37,852 nt of DNA from Anaerolineae bacterium. GTDB taxonomy: Bacteria; Chloroflexota; Anaerolineae; UBA3071. Position 1 is the first letter of the stretch; every line of letters starts with the position of its first letter. Positions 1 to 7,456 of the stretch are shown here, piece by piece. Location of the stretch: the NCBI GenBank assembly GCA_029907105.1, contig JARYMM010000035.1:1-37852 (forward strand), written 5' to 3'. The notes beneath the pieces are model-generated. The model did not search any database. It saw only the letters and a list, made by a program, of their open reading frames with translations, and was not told the DNA's origin. The position numbers were made by a program, and so were the translations under genes.

Positions 1-258
1 ATGTTTCTGGCGCAGAGCATTGAATTTGCCCCGTCCAGCCGCCGGATCTGATGATCCGGCGGGAGCGGCTGAGTAGTACTCTTTGTGCACGCCGCCTTTC
101 CCGGCGAGCGCTGGGGGCATCGGTTGCTCTGACGGACAGTCCATTGATTGCCGGGTGCGGAGCGGTCTCGGTTTCTGATGTGAATAGTTGTCACGTCCCT
201 GCGGACACCACCAGGGACGAAAATGGTCAAGGCATCTATTTTCGAGGTAGGGAATGAT
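1..258. other. Leader region without a convincing gene
   Basis: No convincing coding region is seen before the zinc-ribbon gene. A short frame can be read here, but its composition looks like repeat-derived sequence. The stretch contains the hairpin repeat at 39-62. It also contains GGACAGTCC near 134, which resembles half of the dispersed repeat family in this window. No clear promoter for the downstream gene was recognised. Confidence 0.5.
39..62. repeat. Hairpin repeat, GGAY-N6-RTCC family (copy 1)
   Basis: A perfect 10-bp inverted repeat, CCGCCGGATC / GATCCGGCGG, with a TGAT loop. Its core at 44-57, GGATCTGATGATCC, belongs to the 14-base hairpin family also found at 4304, 16296, 25718, 25746, 35785, 37426 and 37453. 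The flanking bases closely match the reverse complement of the copy inside the gene at 3845-4921. Confidence 0.75.
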
Positions 259-471
259 GTGATAGCCTTTTGTGTGCACTGCGGGCAAGGCATTGATGTG
301 GGGTTGCGAGCCCAGGAGGGGCAGCGGGTACATTGCCCCAGTTGTGGCGCTTACCTGGAGATCATCAGCGTGCAGCCTCTGGAGCTCGATTGGGTCTACG
401 ATAGCCCCTTCGTAGGGCCTTTCGGGGTCTGCCAGGCCTGCGAATATGAGGTGGACGGGTTGCGGCGCTGA
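259..471 (+). CDS. LysW-like zinc-ribbon carrier protein
   Basis: A small protein of about 70 residues with two CxxC pairs, CVHC and CPSC, 17 residues apart, followed by AYLEIISVQPLEL. This spacing and the LE(V/I)-x5-P-x-EL tail match LysW, the amino-group carrier protein of lysine and arginine biosynthesis (established family knowledge). The C-terminal EDWGE end that carries the substrate in LysW is absent. Instead the chain continues about 25 residues and has a third pair, CQAC. I chose the GTG at 259 because GAGGTAGGG lies 6 bases upstream; an in-frame ATG at 223 would add 12 residues and has no clear ribosome site. It stands 110 bases ahead of the aminomutase operon, separated by a strong hairpin. 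It could instead be an unrelated zinc ribbon. Confidence 0.6.
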   Translation: MIAFCVHCGQGIDVGLRAQEGQRVHCPSCGAYLEIISVQPLELDWVYDSPFVGPFGVCQACEYEVDGLRR

Positions 472-509
472 TCGGCCGCTTCGTCCGTCCGTTGTCTATG
501 CTTCGCTAC

Positions 510-544
510 AACCCATCCTCTTCACGGCGGTGAAGGGATGGGTT
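510..544 (+). promoter_or_regulatory. Strong hairpin upstream of the aminomutase operon
   Basis: AACCCATCC-T-CTTCAC pairs with GTGAAG-GGATGGGTT around a GGCG loop, giving a stem of about 15 bp with one bulge. A third AACCCAT copy follows at 554-560 and could compete for the same strand. A perfect TATAAT sits at 546-551, but no good -35 box lies 16-18 bases upstream of it. The hairpin has no T-tract, so a classical terminator is unlikely. It may be an mRNA processing or attenuation element between the zinc ribbon and the operon. Confidence 0.45.
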
Positions 545-581
545 CTATAATGTAACCCATAGGGAGGGAAATTTAGGAGAG

Positions 582-1949
582 ATGTTGAACCAACGTGAGG
601 AATTCGAAGAGCCTCCTGGACGTCAGAGGCCGCCTCACCCCTGGGAGGACGTGCCCTCTGAGCAGTGGAATGACTGGCGCTGGCAGTTGACCCACCGGCT
701 GAGCACGGCCGAGGAACTTGCCCGGGTGATCCGCCTTACTCCTGAAGAGGAGGCGGGCCTTTCGGTTCCCGGGCATTTTCGCGTCGAGGTGACGCCTTAC
801 TTCGCCAGTCTCATGGACCCGGATGACCCCCATTGCCCCATCCGGCGGCAGGTTATCCCCACAGGGCGCGAGCTGCTGGCCGGCGCGGGCGAGGCCAGGG
901 ACTCTCTGGCCGAGGATGCTCATTCACCCGTGCCTGGCCTGGTGCACCGCTATCCCGACCGCGTGCTGATGCTGGTCACCACCCAGTGTGCCAGCTACTG
1001 CCGCTTCTGCACCCGCAGCCGCCTGGTGGGGGATGCCCATGCCCAGTTCGGCCCGGCCCAATACGAGCAGCAACTGGCCTACATCGCCGCCACACCCCAG
1101 ATTCGCGATGTGCTCATCTCCGGCGGCGATCCGCTGACCCTGTCGCAGCGGGTGCTGGAGCAGTTGCTGCAACGGCTGCGGGCCATATCCCATGTGGAGG
1201 TCATCCGCATCGGCACCCGCGTGCCGGTCTTCCTGCCGCAGCGCATCACCGAGGACCTGGTGACCATGCTGCGGCGCTACCATCCCCTGTGGATGAACAT
1301 CCACTTCAACCACCCGCGGGAGATCACGCCGGAAGTGCAGACGGCTCTGGCCCGCCTGGCCGATGCCGGCATCCCGCTGGGCAGCCAGACAGTGCTGCTG
1401 GCGGGCATCAACGACTGCCCTAACGTGATGAAGGCCCTCCTGCACGAGCTGGTGAAGAACCGTGTGCGGCCTTACTACCTCTACCAGTGCGATCTGGTCG
1501 CCGGAGCCGGCCACTTCCGCACGCCGGTGTCCAAGGGGATCGAGATTATGGAGGCGCTGCGCGGGCACACCTCGGGCTTCGCCATCCCCACCTACGTGAT
1601 CGACGCGCCAGAAGGTGGCGGCAAGGTGCCCATCCTGCCCAGCTACCTGCTCAGCATGTCCGACAGCCGGGTCGTCGTGCGCAACTACGAGGGCTTCGTC
1701 AGCACCTACGTTCAACCCACCGAGTACCACGCCCACGATGCGCGGACGTGTGCCTACTGTCAGGCGCACAGCGACGAAGGGCAGCAGGAAGGGGTGGCCG
1801 CTCTGCTGGCCGGCCGCCGCCCGCACATCGTCCCCGAAGGGTGGCGCGCCCTGCACGAGAAGGCGGGCATACCGGTGATGGCGCCTGTGCGGCTGCCGGC
1901 CATGGAGGCCGCTTTCGCCAGCCAGGGCGGAGCAGAGAGGGAACGATGA
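582..1949 (+). CDS. kamA: Lysine 2,3-aminomutase family radical SAM enzyme
   Basis: A 455-residue KamA-family enzyme. These enzymes move the alpha-amino group of lysine (or glutamate) to the beta carbon using a [4Fe-4S] cluster, S-adenosylmethionine and PLP. The radical SAM cysteines are C136, C140 and C143 (CASYCRFCTRSR). The PLP lysine is K348 in DAPEGGGK. The two aspartates that bind the lysine side chain in clostridial lysine 2,3-aminomutase correspond to D304 (YQCDL) and D341 (VIDAPEGGG). Glutamate-specific relatives replace both, so lysine is the likelier substrate. AGGAGA lies just before the ATG. The gene overlaps the next by ATGA and heads a five-gene overlapping operon. In methanogens this enzyme starts N-epsilon-acetyl-beta-lysine synthesis together with an acetyltransferase; a GNAT gene closes this operon. 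Confidence 0.9.
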   Translation: MLNQREEFEEPPGRQRPPHPWEDVPSEQWNDWRWQLTHRLSTAEELARVIRLTPEEEAGLSVPGHFRVEVTPYFASLMDPDDPHCPIRRQVIPTGRELLAGAGEARDSLAEDAHSPVPGLVHRYPDRVLMLVTTQCASYCRFCTRSRLVGDAHAQFGPAQYEQQLAYIAATPQIRDVLISGGDPLTLSQRVLEQLLQRLRAISHVEVIRIGTRVPVFLPQRITEDLVTMLRRYHPLWMNIHFNHPREITPEVQTALARLADAGIPLGSQTVLLAGINDCPNVMKALLHELVKNRVRPYYLYQCDLVAGAGHFRTPVSKGIEIMEALRGHTSGFAIPTYVIDAPEGGGKVPILPSYLLSMSDSRVVVRNYEGFVSTYVQPTEYHAHDARTCAYCQAHSDEGQQEGVAALLAGRRPHIVPEGWRALHEKAGIPVMAPVRLPAMEAAFASQGGAERER

Positions 1950-2989
1950 GCGGGTGGCGGGTGGCTTTGCTCTACAATCTGAAGGCCAACGTGCCTCTGG
2001 GCGCCGGCGCGCCCGAAGATGCCCTGGCCGAGTACGACACTGTGGAGACGGTGCAAGGTCTCGAGAACGCCCTCCGCGCCGGTGGCCACCAGGTCATCCC
2101 CCTGGAGGCGGACGAGACCTTGCTCGACACCATCCGCCGGGCGGCTCCAGACATCTGTTTCAACATCGCCGAAGGGTTGCGGGGGGATGCCCGCGAGGCT
2201 CAGGTGCCAGCTCTGCTGGAGATGCTGGGCATCCCCTACACCGCCTCCCAGGTGCTGGCCCATGCCCTTTCCCTGGACAAGGCGGCGACCAAGCGCCTCT
2301 GGCGCGACGTGGGGCTGCCCACCGCGCCCTTCCAGGTCTTTCAGCGCGGTGACGAGCCTCTGCTCCCCGGCCTGGCTTTCCCCCTCTTCGTCAAGCCGGT
2401 GCGCGAGGGATCGGGCATGGGCATCAACAGCCGCTCGGTGGTCGAGGATGAACAGGCCCTGCGCCAGCAGGTGCGCTGGGTGATCCGCACCTACCGCCAG
2501 CCGGCGCTGGTGGAGGCCTTCCTCGGCGGCCGGGAGTTCACCGTGGGCCTCATCGGCAACACCCTGGCGCCGGGCGAGCGCCCGCCGACAGCGTTGTACG
2601 ACGAGCGGGGCTTCCACACCTTCCCGCTGCTGGAGATTGACGTCAGCCCCGTTGCCGAGGCGGGCGGGCTGTACACCAGTCACGTCAAGTCCGATCTGCC
2701 CCTGGCCCCCAATTACCTCTGTCCGGCGCCCGTGGATGAGGCGCTGGCCCAGGAGTTGCGGCGGCTGGCCGTGGCCGCTTTCCAGGCCATCGGCGCTCTG
2801 GATGTGGCCCGCGTGGACTTCCGCCTGGGCGGCGATGGCCGGCCGTACCTGCTGGAGATCAACACCCTGCCGGGCTTGAATCCCACTTACAGCGACATCG
2901 TTATCGCCGCCCGTGCCGAGGGCATGAGCTACACGGAGCTCGTGAATGAGATTCTAAACCTGGCTGCAAAACGTTATGAACTGACATGA
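1946..2989 (+). CDS. D-Ala-D-Ala ligase-like ATP-grasp enzyme (first)
   Basis: A 347-residue ATP-grasp ligase of the Ddl superfamily. Such enzymes join a carboxylate to an amine through an acyl phosphate. Visible landmarks are an N-terminal fold starting WRVALLYN, an ATP-binding lysine K150 in FPLFVKP followed by GSGMGI, a metal-binding region around D291 (RVDFRLG), and E304/N306 in LLEINTLPGLNPTYSD, the typical Ddl C-terminal motif. The ATG at 1946 overlaps the aminomutase stop (ATGA) and has GAGAGGGA upstream. A longer reading back to 1487 lies inside the aminomutase gene and is spurious. Its position after a KamA-type gene suggests a beta-amino-acid conjugate rather than a peptidoglycan role, but substrate cannot be read from the sequence. 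A paralogue follows two genes later. Confidence 0.85.
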   Translation: MSGWRVALLYNLKANVPLGAGAPEDALAEYDTVETVQGLENALRAGGHQVIPLEADETLLDTIRRAAPDICFNIAEGLRGDAREAQVPALLEMLGIPYTASQVLAHALSLDKAATKRLWRDVGLPTAPFQVFQRGDEPLLPGLAFPLFVKPVREGSGMGINSRSVVEDEQALRQQVRWVIRTYRQPALVEAFLGGREFTVGLIGNTLAPGERPPTALYDERGFHTFPLLEIDVSPVAEAGGLYTSHVKSDLPLAPNYLCPAPVDEALAQELRRLAVAAFQAIGALDVARVDFRLGGDGRPYLLEINTLPGLNPTYSDIVIAARAEGMSYTELVNEILNLAAKRYELT

Positions 2990-3870
2990 ATTTGGCGAGG
3001 GTCGTTATGGCGGAGATGTGCTCTTTGCACCCGAAGCCTGGGCCATCTGCAACCGCAGATGCTGCGACCCATAGAGAATTCTACCGTTATCCCCAATACT
3101 ACGACGTGGCTTTCGGGTATCGAGATGTTGTCGCCGAAGTGGATTTTCTGTTGCAGTGTTTTCGCCACTATCGGAACAGAGATCCCAACACAGTTCTGGA
3201 AATAGCCTGTGGAGTCGGCTACCACGCCCTGGAGTTCGCCAAACGCGGCTATGCGGTCACGGCGCTGGACCTTCAACCGGAGATGATCGCCTACCTTCGG
3301 CACAAGGCCCAATCCCACGGCGTGAAAATGGACTTGCTGATAGCGGACATGCGCTCCTTTGAATTGGCGCGGCCTGTGGAGCTGGCCCTGAACCTTCTGA
3401 CCAGTTTCCAGTACCTCCTGACCAATGAGGACATCGTGGCTCATCTGCGCGCCACCTGTCGCAACCTGGCGCCAGAGGGCCTCTATATCCTGGAGTTGAA
3501 TCACCCTCGGGAATACTTCGGCGGTTCACTGCTGCGGCCCATCCACTGGACAGCAACCCGGGGCGATCTGGAGATCGAGGCCATCTGGGGGGCTACGGAG
3601 CGGGGATTGGACCCGGTGGCGGAGCTTGTGGAGGTAGAAGCCGCCTATCATGTGCGGGAGGGGACAGAGAAGCGGGATCTGGAAGAGCGAGGTTACCTGC
3701 GCATGCTTCTGCCCGGCGAGCTCGAAGCTCTGGTGGAGCTGGCGGGCGGGTTCAAGCTGGAGGCTTTCTACGGTGACTTCGACCTGTCCCAGCCATTGGA
3801 TGCTTCCGAACGCTCGTGGCGGATGATCGTCGTGTTGAGCAAGCATGAAGATGAACCGGCCAGAGAATAA
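2986..3870 (+). CDS. Class I SAM-dependent methyltransferase
   Basis: A 294-residue methyltransferase. The SAM-binding motif I is LEIACGVGYH (residues 71-80), with the acidic residue ending beta-2 at D95 (VTALDLQ). The following ADMRSF and ALNLLTSFQYL segments fit motifs II and III of class I enzymes. The ATG overlaps the stop of the preceding ligase (ATGA). An alternative ATG at 3007 follows GGCGAGG. It sits between two ATP-grasp ligases, so the acceptor is probably an intermediate or product of this operon, though that is inference. The first 400 bases look visibly richer in A+T than the neighbours (for example around 3061-3200), which may mean it joined the operon from elsewhere. Confidence 0.82.
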   Translation: MNLARVVMAEMCSLHPKPGPSATADAATHREFYRYPQYYDVAFGYRDVVAEVDFLLQCFRHYRNRDPNTVLEIACGVGYHALEFAKRGYAVTALDLQPEMIAYLRHKAQSHGVKMDLLIADMRSFELARPVELALNLLTSFQYLLTNEDIVAHLRATCRNLAPEGLYILELNHPREYFGGSLLRPIHWTATRGDLEIEAIWGATERGLDPVAELVEVEAAYHVREGTEKRDLEERGYLRMLLPGELEALVELAGGFKLEAFYGDFDLSQPLDASERSWRMIVVLSKHEDEPARE

Positions 3871-4921
3871 CACACTGCCCCGCGTTGTGGTGCTTTACAA
3901 CGACAGCGCCGGGCTGATCAAGGGCGAGGCCCGGGACATGCTGGCCGAACGAGGCGTGATCGCCTGTGCCCAGGCCGTGGCCGCCGCGCTGCCGGCAGCC
4001 GGCTATCAGGCAGCCCTGCTGCCTTTCCAGGGCGACGTGGAACAGGCGCTGGCCCCTTACTCGCCGCGGGATTGGGTCATCTTCAACCTGGCCGAGGGGT
4101 TGGAAGGCCGCCTCTTTGAGGAGGCGCGCATCGCCTGGGCCCTGGAGGCCATGGGCTATCGCTTCACCGGTGCCGATGGCGACGCCCTGGCCCGTTCCAC
4201 GCACAAGGCCCAGGCCAAAGCCTGCCTGGCCGCCGCAGGCATCCCCACGCCGCCCTGGCGCCTCTTCCGTCACCCGGACGAGGTAGCAGTGGCTGTTCCC
4301 GCTGGATCGTCAGATCCGGCGGCTGGACCGGCAGCTACGGCTCTGTCCTTTCCCCTCATCGTCAAGCCGGTGGCCGAGGACGCCAGCCTGGCCATAGGCC
4401 CCGAGGCAGTGGTGCACACGGTCCAGGCCCTGCGCGAGCGGGTAGACTACGTGGTCTCACGCTACCGGCAGGCCGCGCTGGCCGAGCAGTTCATCGCCGG
4501 CAGGGAGTTCAACATCTCCCTGTGGGGCGACCCGGTCGAGGTGTTGCCTCTGGCCGAGGTGGACTTTGCCGCGTTCGCCGATCCCTGCCAGCGCATCGTC
4601 TCCTTCGACGCCAAGTGGGAAGCCGACTCCTTCGCCTACCGGCATACGCCGGTGGTGTGTCCGGCCGTTGTCGCCCCGGCCCTGGAACAGGCCATCACTG
4701 CCGTCGCCCGGCGGGCCTGGGCCGCCCTTGGCTGCCGTGGCTACGCCCGCGTGGACATCCGCCTGGCCGGGGATGGCACGCCCTACGTCCTGGAGGTCAA
4801 CTGCAACCCGGACATCTCCCCGGATGCGGGCTTTTTCCGGGCGGCGCAAACGGCGGGGTATGACTACACGGCCATGGTCGCCCGCATCCTGGAATTTGCC
4901 CTGAAGGCACAAGATGAGTAA
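3845..4921 (+). CDS. D-Ala-D-Ala ligase-like ATP-grasp enzyme (second)
   Basis: A 358-residue ATP-grasp ligase paralogous to the gene at 1946. It shares the start RVVVLYND, an NLAEGLEGRLFE segment matching NIAEGLRGDARE of the first copy, the ATP lysine K174 in FPLIVKP, and a C-terminal LEVNCNPDISPDAGF. The canonical NTLPG is changed to NCNPD, so acceptor specificity probably differs from the first copy. Between FRHPDE and SFPLIVKP it carries an extra segment of about 20 residues (148-167) encoded by a copy of the dispersed hairpin repeat. Its start overlaps the methyltransferase by 26 bases; ATG 3851 is an alternative. The stop overlaps the GNAT gene by 8 bases. Confidence 0.83.
   Translation: MKMNRPENNTLPRVVVLYNDSAGLIKGEARDMLAERGVIACAQAVAAALPAAGYQAALLPFQGDVEQALAPYSPRDWVIFNLAEGLEGRLFEEARIAWALEAMGYRFTGADGDALARSTHKAQAKACLAAAGIPTPPWRLFRHPDEVAVAVPAGSSDPAAGPAATALSFPLIVKPVAEDASLAIGPEAVVHTVQALRERVDYVVSRYRQAALAEQFIAGREFNISLWGDPVEVLPLAEVDFAAFADPCQRIVSFDAKWEADSFAYRHTPVVCPAVVAPALEQAITAVARRAWAALGCRGYARVDIRLAGDGTPYVLEVNCNPDISPDAGFFRAAQTAGYDYTAMVARILEFALKAQDE
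4298..4322. repeat. Hairpin repeat inside the second ligase gene (copy 2)
   Basis: CCCGCTGGATCGTCAGATCC followed by GGCGG. The core GGATCGTCAGATCC (4304-4317) is identical to the core at 37426 upstream of recA. The 29-base reverse complement is almost identical to 38-66. It is translated in frame as GSSDP (residues 154-158), within a segment that the paralogous ligase lacks. Confidence 0.75.
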
Positions 4922-5417
4922 AATGATCGTAGAGGCAGAAGAGCGAGACGGCCCGGCCATAGGGAACCTTACCGCCGCCGCCGGCGTCTTTAAACCAGTG
5001 GAGATTGCCTGCGTAGAGGAGTTGTGGAACGCCTACCGGCAGCAGGGCGAAGCCAGCGGCTATGTCTTCCTGGTCTATCGAGAGGGGGAGCGGGTCCTGG
5101 GCTATGCCTGCTTTGGCCCGCACCCCTTGACCGAAGGCACCTTCGACCTGTACTGGATCGCCGTGGACCCAGAGACGCGCGGGCAGGGCATTGCCCGTGC
5201 GCTGATGGAACGGGTGGAAGACGAGGTGCGCCAGCGCGGCGGCCGGCTGTTGGTGGTGGAGACATCCAGCACACCCGACTACGTGCCGGCACGCCGTTTC
5301 TATGAATCGTGTGGCTATGGTCAGGAAGCTCTGATACATGATTTCTACGCTCCGGGGGATGATCTGGTCATTTACACGCGGCGGCTCTCGCCGGCCAGCC
5401 ATATAGCCGCCAGATGA
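4914..5417 (+). CDS. GNAT family N-acetyltransferase
   Basis: A 167-residue GNAT protein, a normal length for the family. The acetyl-CoA pyrophosphate-binding motif is RGQGIA (R89-A94), preceded by the beta-4 strand LYWIAVDPE. The [10 protein letters not shown] segment toward the C-terminus is the usual motif B. The ATG lies 8 bases inside the end of the second ATP-grasp gene, so it is translationally coupled. In the known acetyl-beta-lysine pathway an acetyltransferase (AblB) follows lysine 2,3-aminomutase. This protein is shorter than AblB as I know it, so equivalence is not assumed. It may acetylate the amine produced upstream or protect a cell from the product. Confidence 0.85.
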   Translation: MSKMIVEAEERDGPAIGNLTAAAGVFKPVEIACVEELWNAYRQQGEASGYVFLVYREGERVLGYACFGPHPLTEGTFDLYWIAVDPETRGQGIARALMERVEDEVRQRGGRLLVVETSSTPDYVPARRFYESCGYGQEALIHDFYAPGDDLVIYTRRLSPASHIAAR

Positions 5418-5433
5418 CGAGGAGGGAAGGGAC

Positions 5434-6924
5434 ATGGACATGAGAATGCGAAGCCTGTCACTGCTGGCCGCTTTGGCCTTGATCTTGTTGGCGGTTTCTG
5501 TGTCCGCCGTGCCGGCCCAGGAGACAACGGAGCCACCATCGGCGACGCCGGTTTCGGCGGACGCCGCAGCCACCGCCGCCCCCATCCCCGCGCCCGCCAC
5601 GGCCGGGCAGGGAGACATCCAGCGCCCGGCCGCCGCCACGCCGCGGCCGGCGCGTGCGGCCAATTGCTTCCGCAACCTCCAGGCACCGTTGCCAGAACAG
5701 CCCTGGGCCACGTCTCAGGGAGCGCCCCTGCAATTGACCAAGACGCTGCTCTCCCCGGCCGGCGGCACGGCTGTCGTGGGAGAGACGGTGCGATTCGAGA
5801 TCGGCTTGCAGAACAACGGCACGGTGGACATCGCCACGCTGCCGCTGGCCGATGTCTTCAGCAGGGGGTGCTTCCGCTACGTTGCCGCCAGCCCGTCGCC
5901 CGACCGGGCGCTGGGCAACGTGCTCCTGTGGTACGACCTGGGGCCGCTTCCTGTGGGTCAGAGCAAAACGGTGACCGTGGACCTCCTCGCCGTGGCCCCG
6001 TGCAGCCCGGCGCTGAACAGGGCCGGGGTGACCTGCGCCGAGGATGCCGAGGGCAATCCGCTGCCGATTCGCCTGGCCGGTGCCAGAATGAACATCGTTG
6101 CTCCTACAGCGACGCCCACGCCCACGCCGGTAGCGACGCCCACGCCCACGGCCACGGCCACGCCGACGGATACGCCGACCCCCACCGACACGCCGACGCC
6201 GACGGACACGCCGACTCCCACGGCGACCCCCACCGACACGCCGACGCCGACGGACACGCCCACCTCCACACCAACCCCGACGGACACGCCGACGAATACG
6301 CCCACGCCAACGGCCACGCCCACCCATACGCCGACGGCCACACCCACCCATACGCCGACGGCCACGCCTACCCATACGCCCACGGCGACACCTACGCCGA
6401 CGGCCACGCCGACGAATACGCCGACGCTCACACCCACGCCTTTGCCCAACGTGGTCATCGCCAAGGCCGTGGACAAGCGCTATGTGCATCGCTACGAAGA
6501 CCTGATCTTCACCATCGCCGTGCGCAACGACGGCCAGGGCCCTGCCTGCAACCTGGTCATCAATGATGAGATCACGGAGTACCTGGAGTGGATCCGCCTG
6601 AACACCAGCAAGGGCACGGCGCTGTGGAACAGCGGCACGCGGCGGGTCACGGTCAGCGTGGGCCAGTTAGATCCAGGCGAGAAGGTCACCGTCACGATCA
6701 CCGGACGGGTGGTCAAAATCCCGACGGAGAAGCTGCCCGTGCCCATCCACAACAAGGCGGTGGCGGACTTCACCGGCGGCCAGCGGGGGTCCAATGAGGT
6801 GCTGTCCGAGGTGGTTTACTTCGCCCCCGGCGAGATTCCCGAGCCGGGCACTCTGTGGATGCTGGGCAGCGGCCTGCTGAGCCTGGCCGGCTACGCCCGG
6901 TTGCGGCGGCGCTGGCGACGATGA
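5434..6924 (+). CDS. PEP-CTERM surface protein with DUF11-like domains and Thr/Pro stalk
   Basis: A 496-residue exported protein. Residues 1-29 form a signal peptide with likely cleavage after AVPA. A DUF11-like beta-domain follows (about 95-220), then a TPT/TAT/TDT-rich stalk (about 225-337), then a second DUF11-like domain (about 340-465). The C-terminus is a PEP-CTERM sorting signal: [13 protein letters not shown], a hydrophobic stretch and the basic tail [16 protein letters not shown] proteins are processed by an exosortase in other bacteria; none is in this window. AGGAGGGA precedes the start and the gap to the GNAT gene is only 16 bases, so it may be co-transcribed with the ligase operon. 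Frames read on the opposite strand across the stalk are artefacts of the repeat. Confidence 0.88.
   Translation: MDMRMRSLSLLAALALILLAVSVSAVPAQETTEPPSATPVSADAAATAAPIPAPATAGQGDIQRPAAATPRPARAANCFRNLQAPLPEQPWATSQGAPLQLTKTLLSPAGGTAVVGETVRFEIGLQNNGTVDIATLPLADVFSRGCFRYVAASPSPDRALGNVLLWYDLGPLPVGQSKTVTVDLLAVAPCSPALNRAGVTCAEDAEGNPLPIRLAGARMNIVAPTATPTPTPVATPTPTATATPTDTPTPTDTPTPTDTPTPTATPTDTPTPTDTPTSTPTPTDTPTNTPTPTATPTHTPTATPTHTPTATPTHTPTATPTPTATPTNTPTLTPTPLPNVVIAKAVDKRYVHRYEDLIFTIAVRNDGQGPACNLVINDEITEYLEWIRLNTSKGTALWNSGTRRVTVSVGQLDPGEKVTVTITGRVVKIPTEKLPVPIHNKAVADFTGGQRGSNEVLSEVVYFAPGEIPEPGTLWMLGSGLLSLAGYARLRRRWRR
6104..6444 (+). repeat. Low-complexity repeat encoding the Thr/Pro stalk
   Basis: Imperfect tandem units of 6-12 bases built on ACSCCSACG encode TPT, TAT and TDT tripeptides. 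The array is in frame and lies wholly within the surface protein gene. Similar arrays encode the stalks of the proteins at 34845 and 37536. Confidence 0.85.
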
Positions 6925-7036
6925 GGTAGAGACAGCCCGACAGTCTATCTTTGCCCGGGGCAGATTCCCCGAGCCGGGCTGACCAGGCGAACCTGGCGGT
7001 CGTCTCTTGGGTGCAATTGCACTCCGGCGGGCGTCT

Positions 7037-7150
7037 GAAAATGTCACCCTGAGCGCAGCGAAGGGTCTTCCGCTCATGCAACCAGGAGATTCTTCGCTCC
7101 CTTCGCTTTTGCTCAGGGCAGGTTCTTCGGTCGCTCAGAATGACATTTTC
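7037..7150. repeat. Palindromic intergenic repeat (TGTCACCCTGAGCG type)
   Basis: The ends GAAAATGTCA and TGACATTTTC are perfect 10-bp inverted repeats. Inside, CACCCTGAGCGCAGCGAAGG and the right-hand TCTTCGGTCGCTCAGAATG are partly complementary. This layout matches the widespread bacterial TGTCATCCTGAGCG...CGCTCAGAATGACA repeats (recognised from general knowledge). It has no coding capacity. Confidence 0.75.
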
Positions 7151-7192
7151 ATGCTTCAGGGTGGCCCGTTGGGCTATGACTGCTGTGCAAGT

Positions 7193-7244
7193 GGGCAGAC
7201 TACCCGCTTGCCGCTGAGGCAAGTGGAGAAGTCTGCCCTTTTTG
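7193..7244 (+). terminator. Probable rho-independent terminator
   Basis: The outer stem GGGCAGACT / AGTCTGCCC is perfect, the inner stem is CTTGCC / GGCAAG, and TTTTTG follows at once. It would end transcripts arriving from the ligase operon and PEP-CTERM gene on the plus strand. It lies 270 bases past the last stop and beyond a repeat, so part of the read-through would be non-coding. Confidence 0.6.
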
Positions 7245-7363
7245 TCAGGGGCCGAGATCCGTAGATCACAGTTTGCTCTCGCTGCCTTTCGCCCTTTGGG
7301 AGAGGGGTTAGAGGTGAGGGCATTGTCGGAGGAAGCGTTATCGGCATGAGAATGGTGCACAAA

Positions 7364-7392
7364 TTGACAATGTCAGCGAGGTGCTGTAGAAT
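7364..7392 (+). promoter_or_regulatory. Sigma-70-type promoter of the transporter cluster
   Basis: TTGACA at 7364-7369 and TAGAAT at 7387-7392, spaced 17 bases. The predicted start near 7399 gives a leader of about 58 bases before the permease, with GGAGGATTGG just ahead of the ATG. Confidence 0.75.
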
Positions 7393-7456
7393 AAACTGAG
7401 TATCACCTGGAGAGAGGCTGCTCTTCGCAGGCCGGGGAGTATTTCGGAGGATTGGA

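Larger units (their letters stand above)
6925..7456. other. Gene-free region with repeat, terminator and promoter
   Basis: No coding region is supported here. From left to right it holds a small hairpin near 6955-6980, an inverted-repeat element at 7037-7150, a terminator-like hairpin at 7193-7244, a sequence at 7256-7274 that matches in reverse the end motif of the element at 25697, and a good promoter at 7364-7392. Confidence 0.7.

Noticed and set aside
546..551. TATAAT as a promoter for kamA
   Set aside because: No -35-like hexamer lies 16-18 bases upstream; the region there is the arm of the hairpin. Kept only as a remark.
1487..1945. Upstream extension of the first ATP-grasp gene
   Set aside because: It lies in another frame within kamA, has low-complexity Arg/Ala/Gly composition, and a good start with ribosome site exists at 1946.
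6104..6444. CRISPR-like array
   Set aside because: The repeats are short, contiguous and in frame with a Thr/Pro stalk; there are no spacers or cas genes.
5458..6489. Long antisense frames across the surface-protein gene, rich in Arg/Gly or Val/Gly
   Set aside because: They mirror the tandem ACSCCSACG repeat of the real plus-strand gene and have no ribosome site or recognisable domain.
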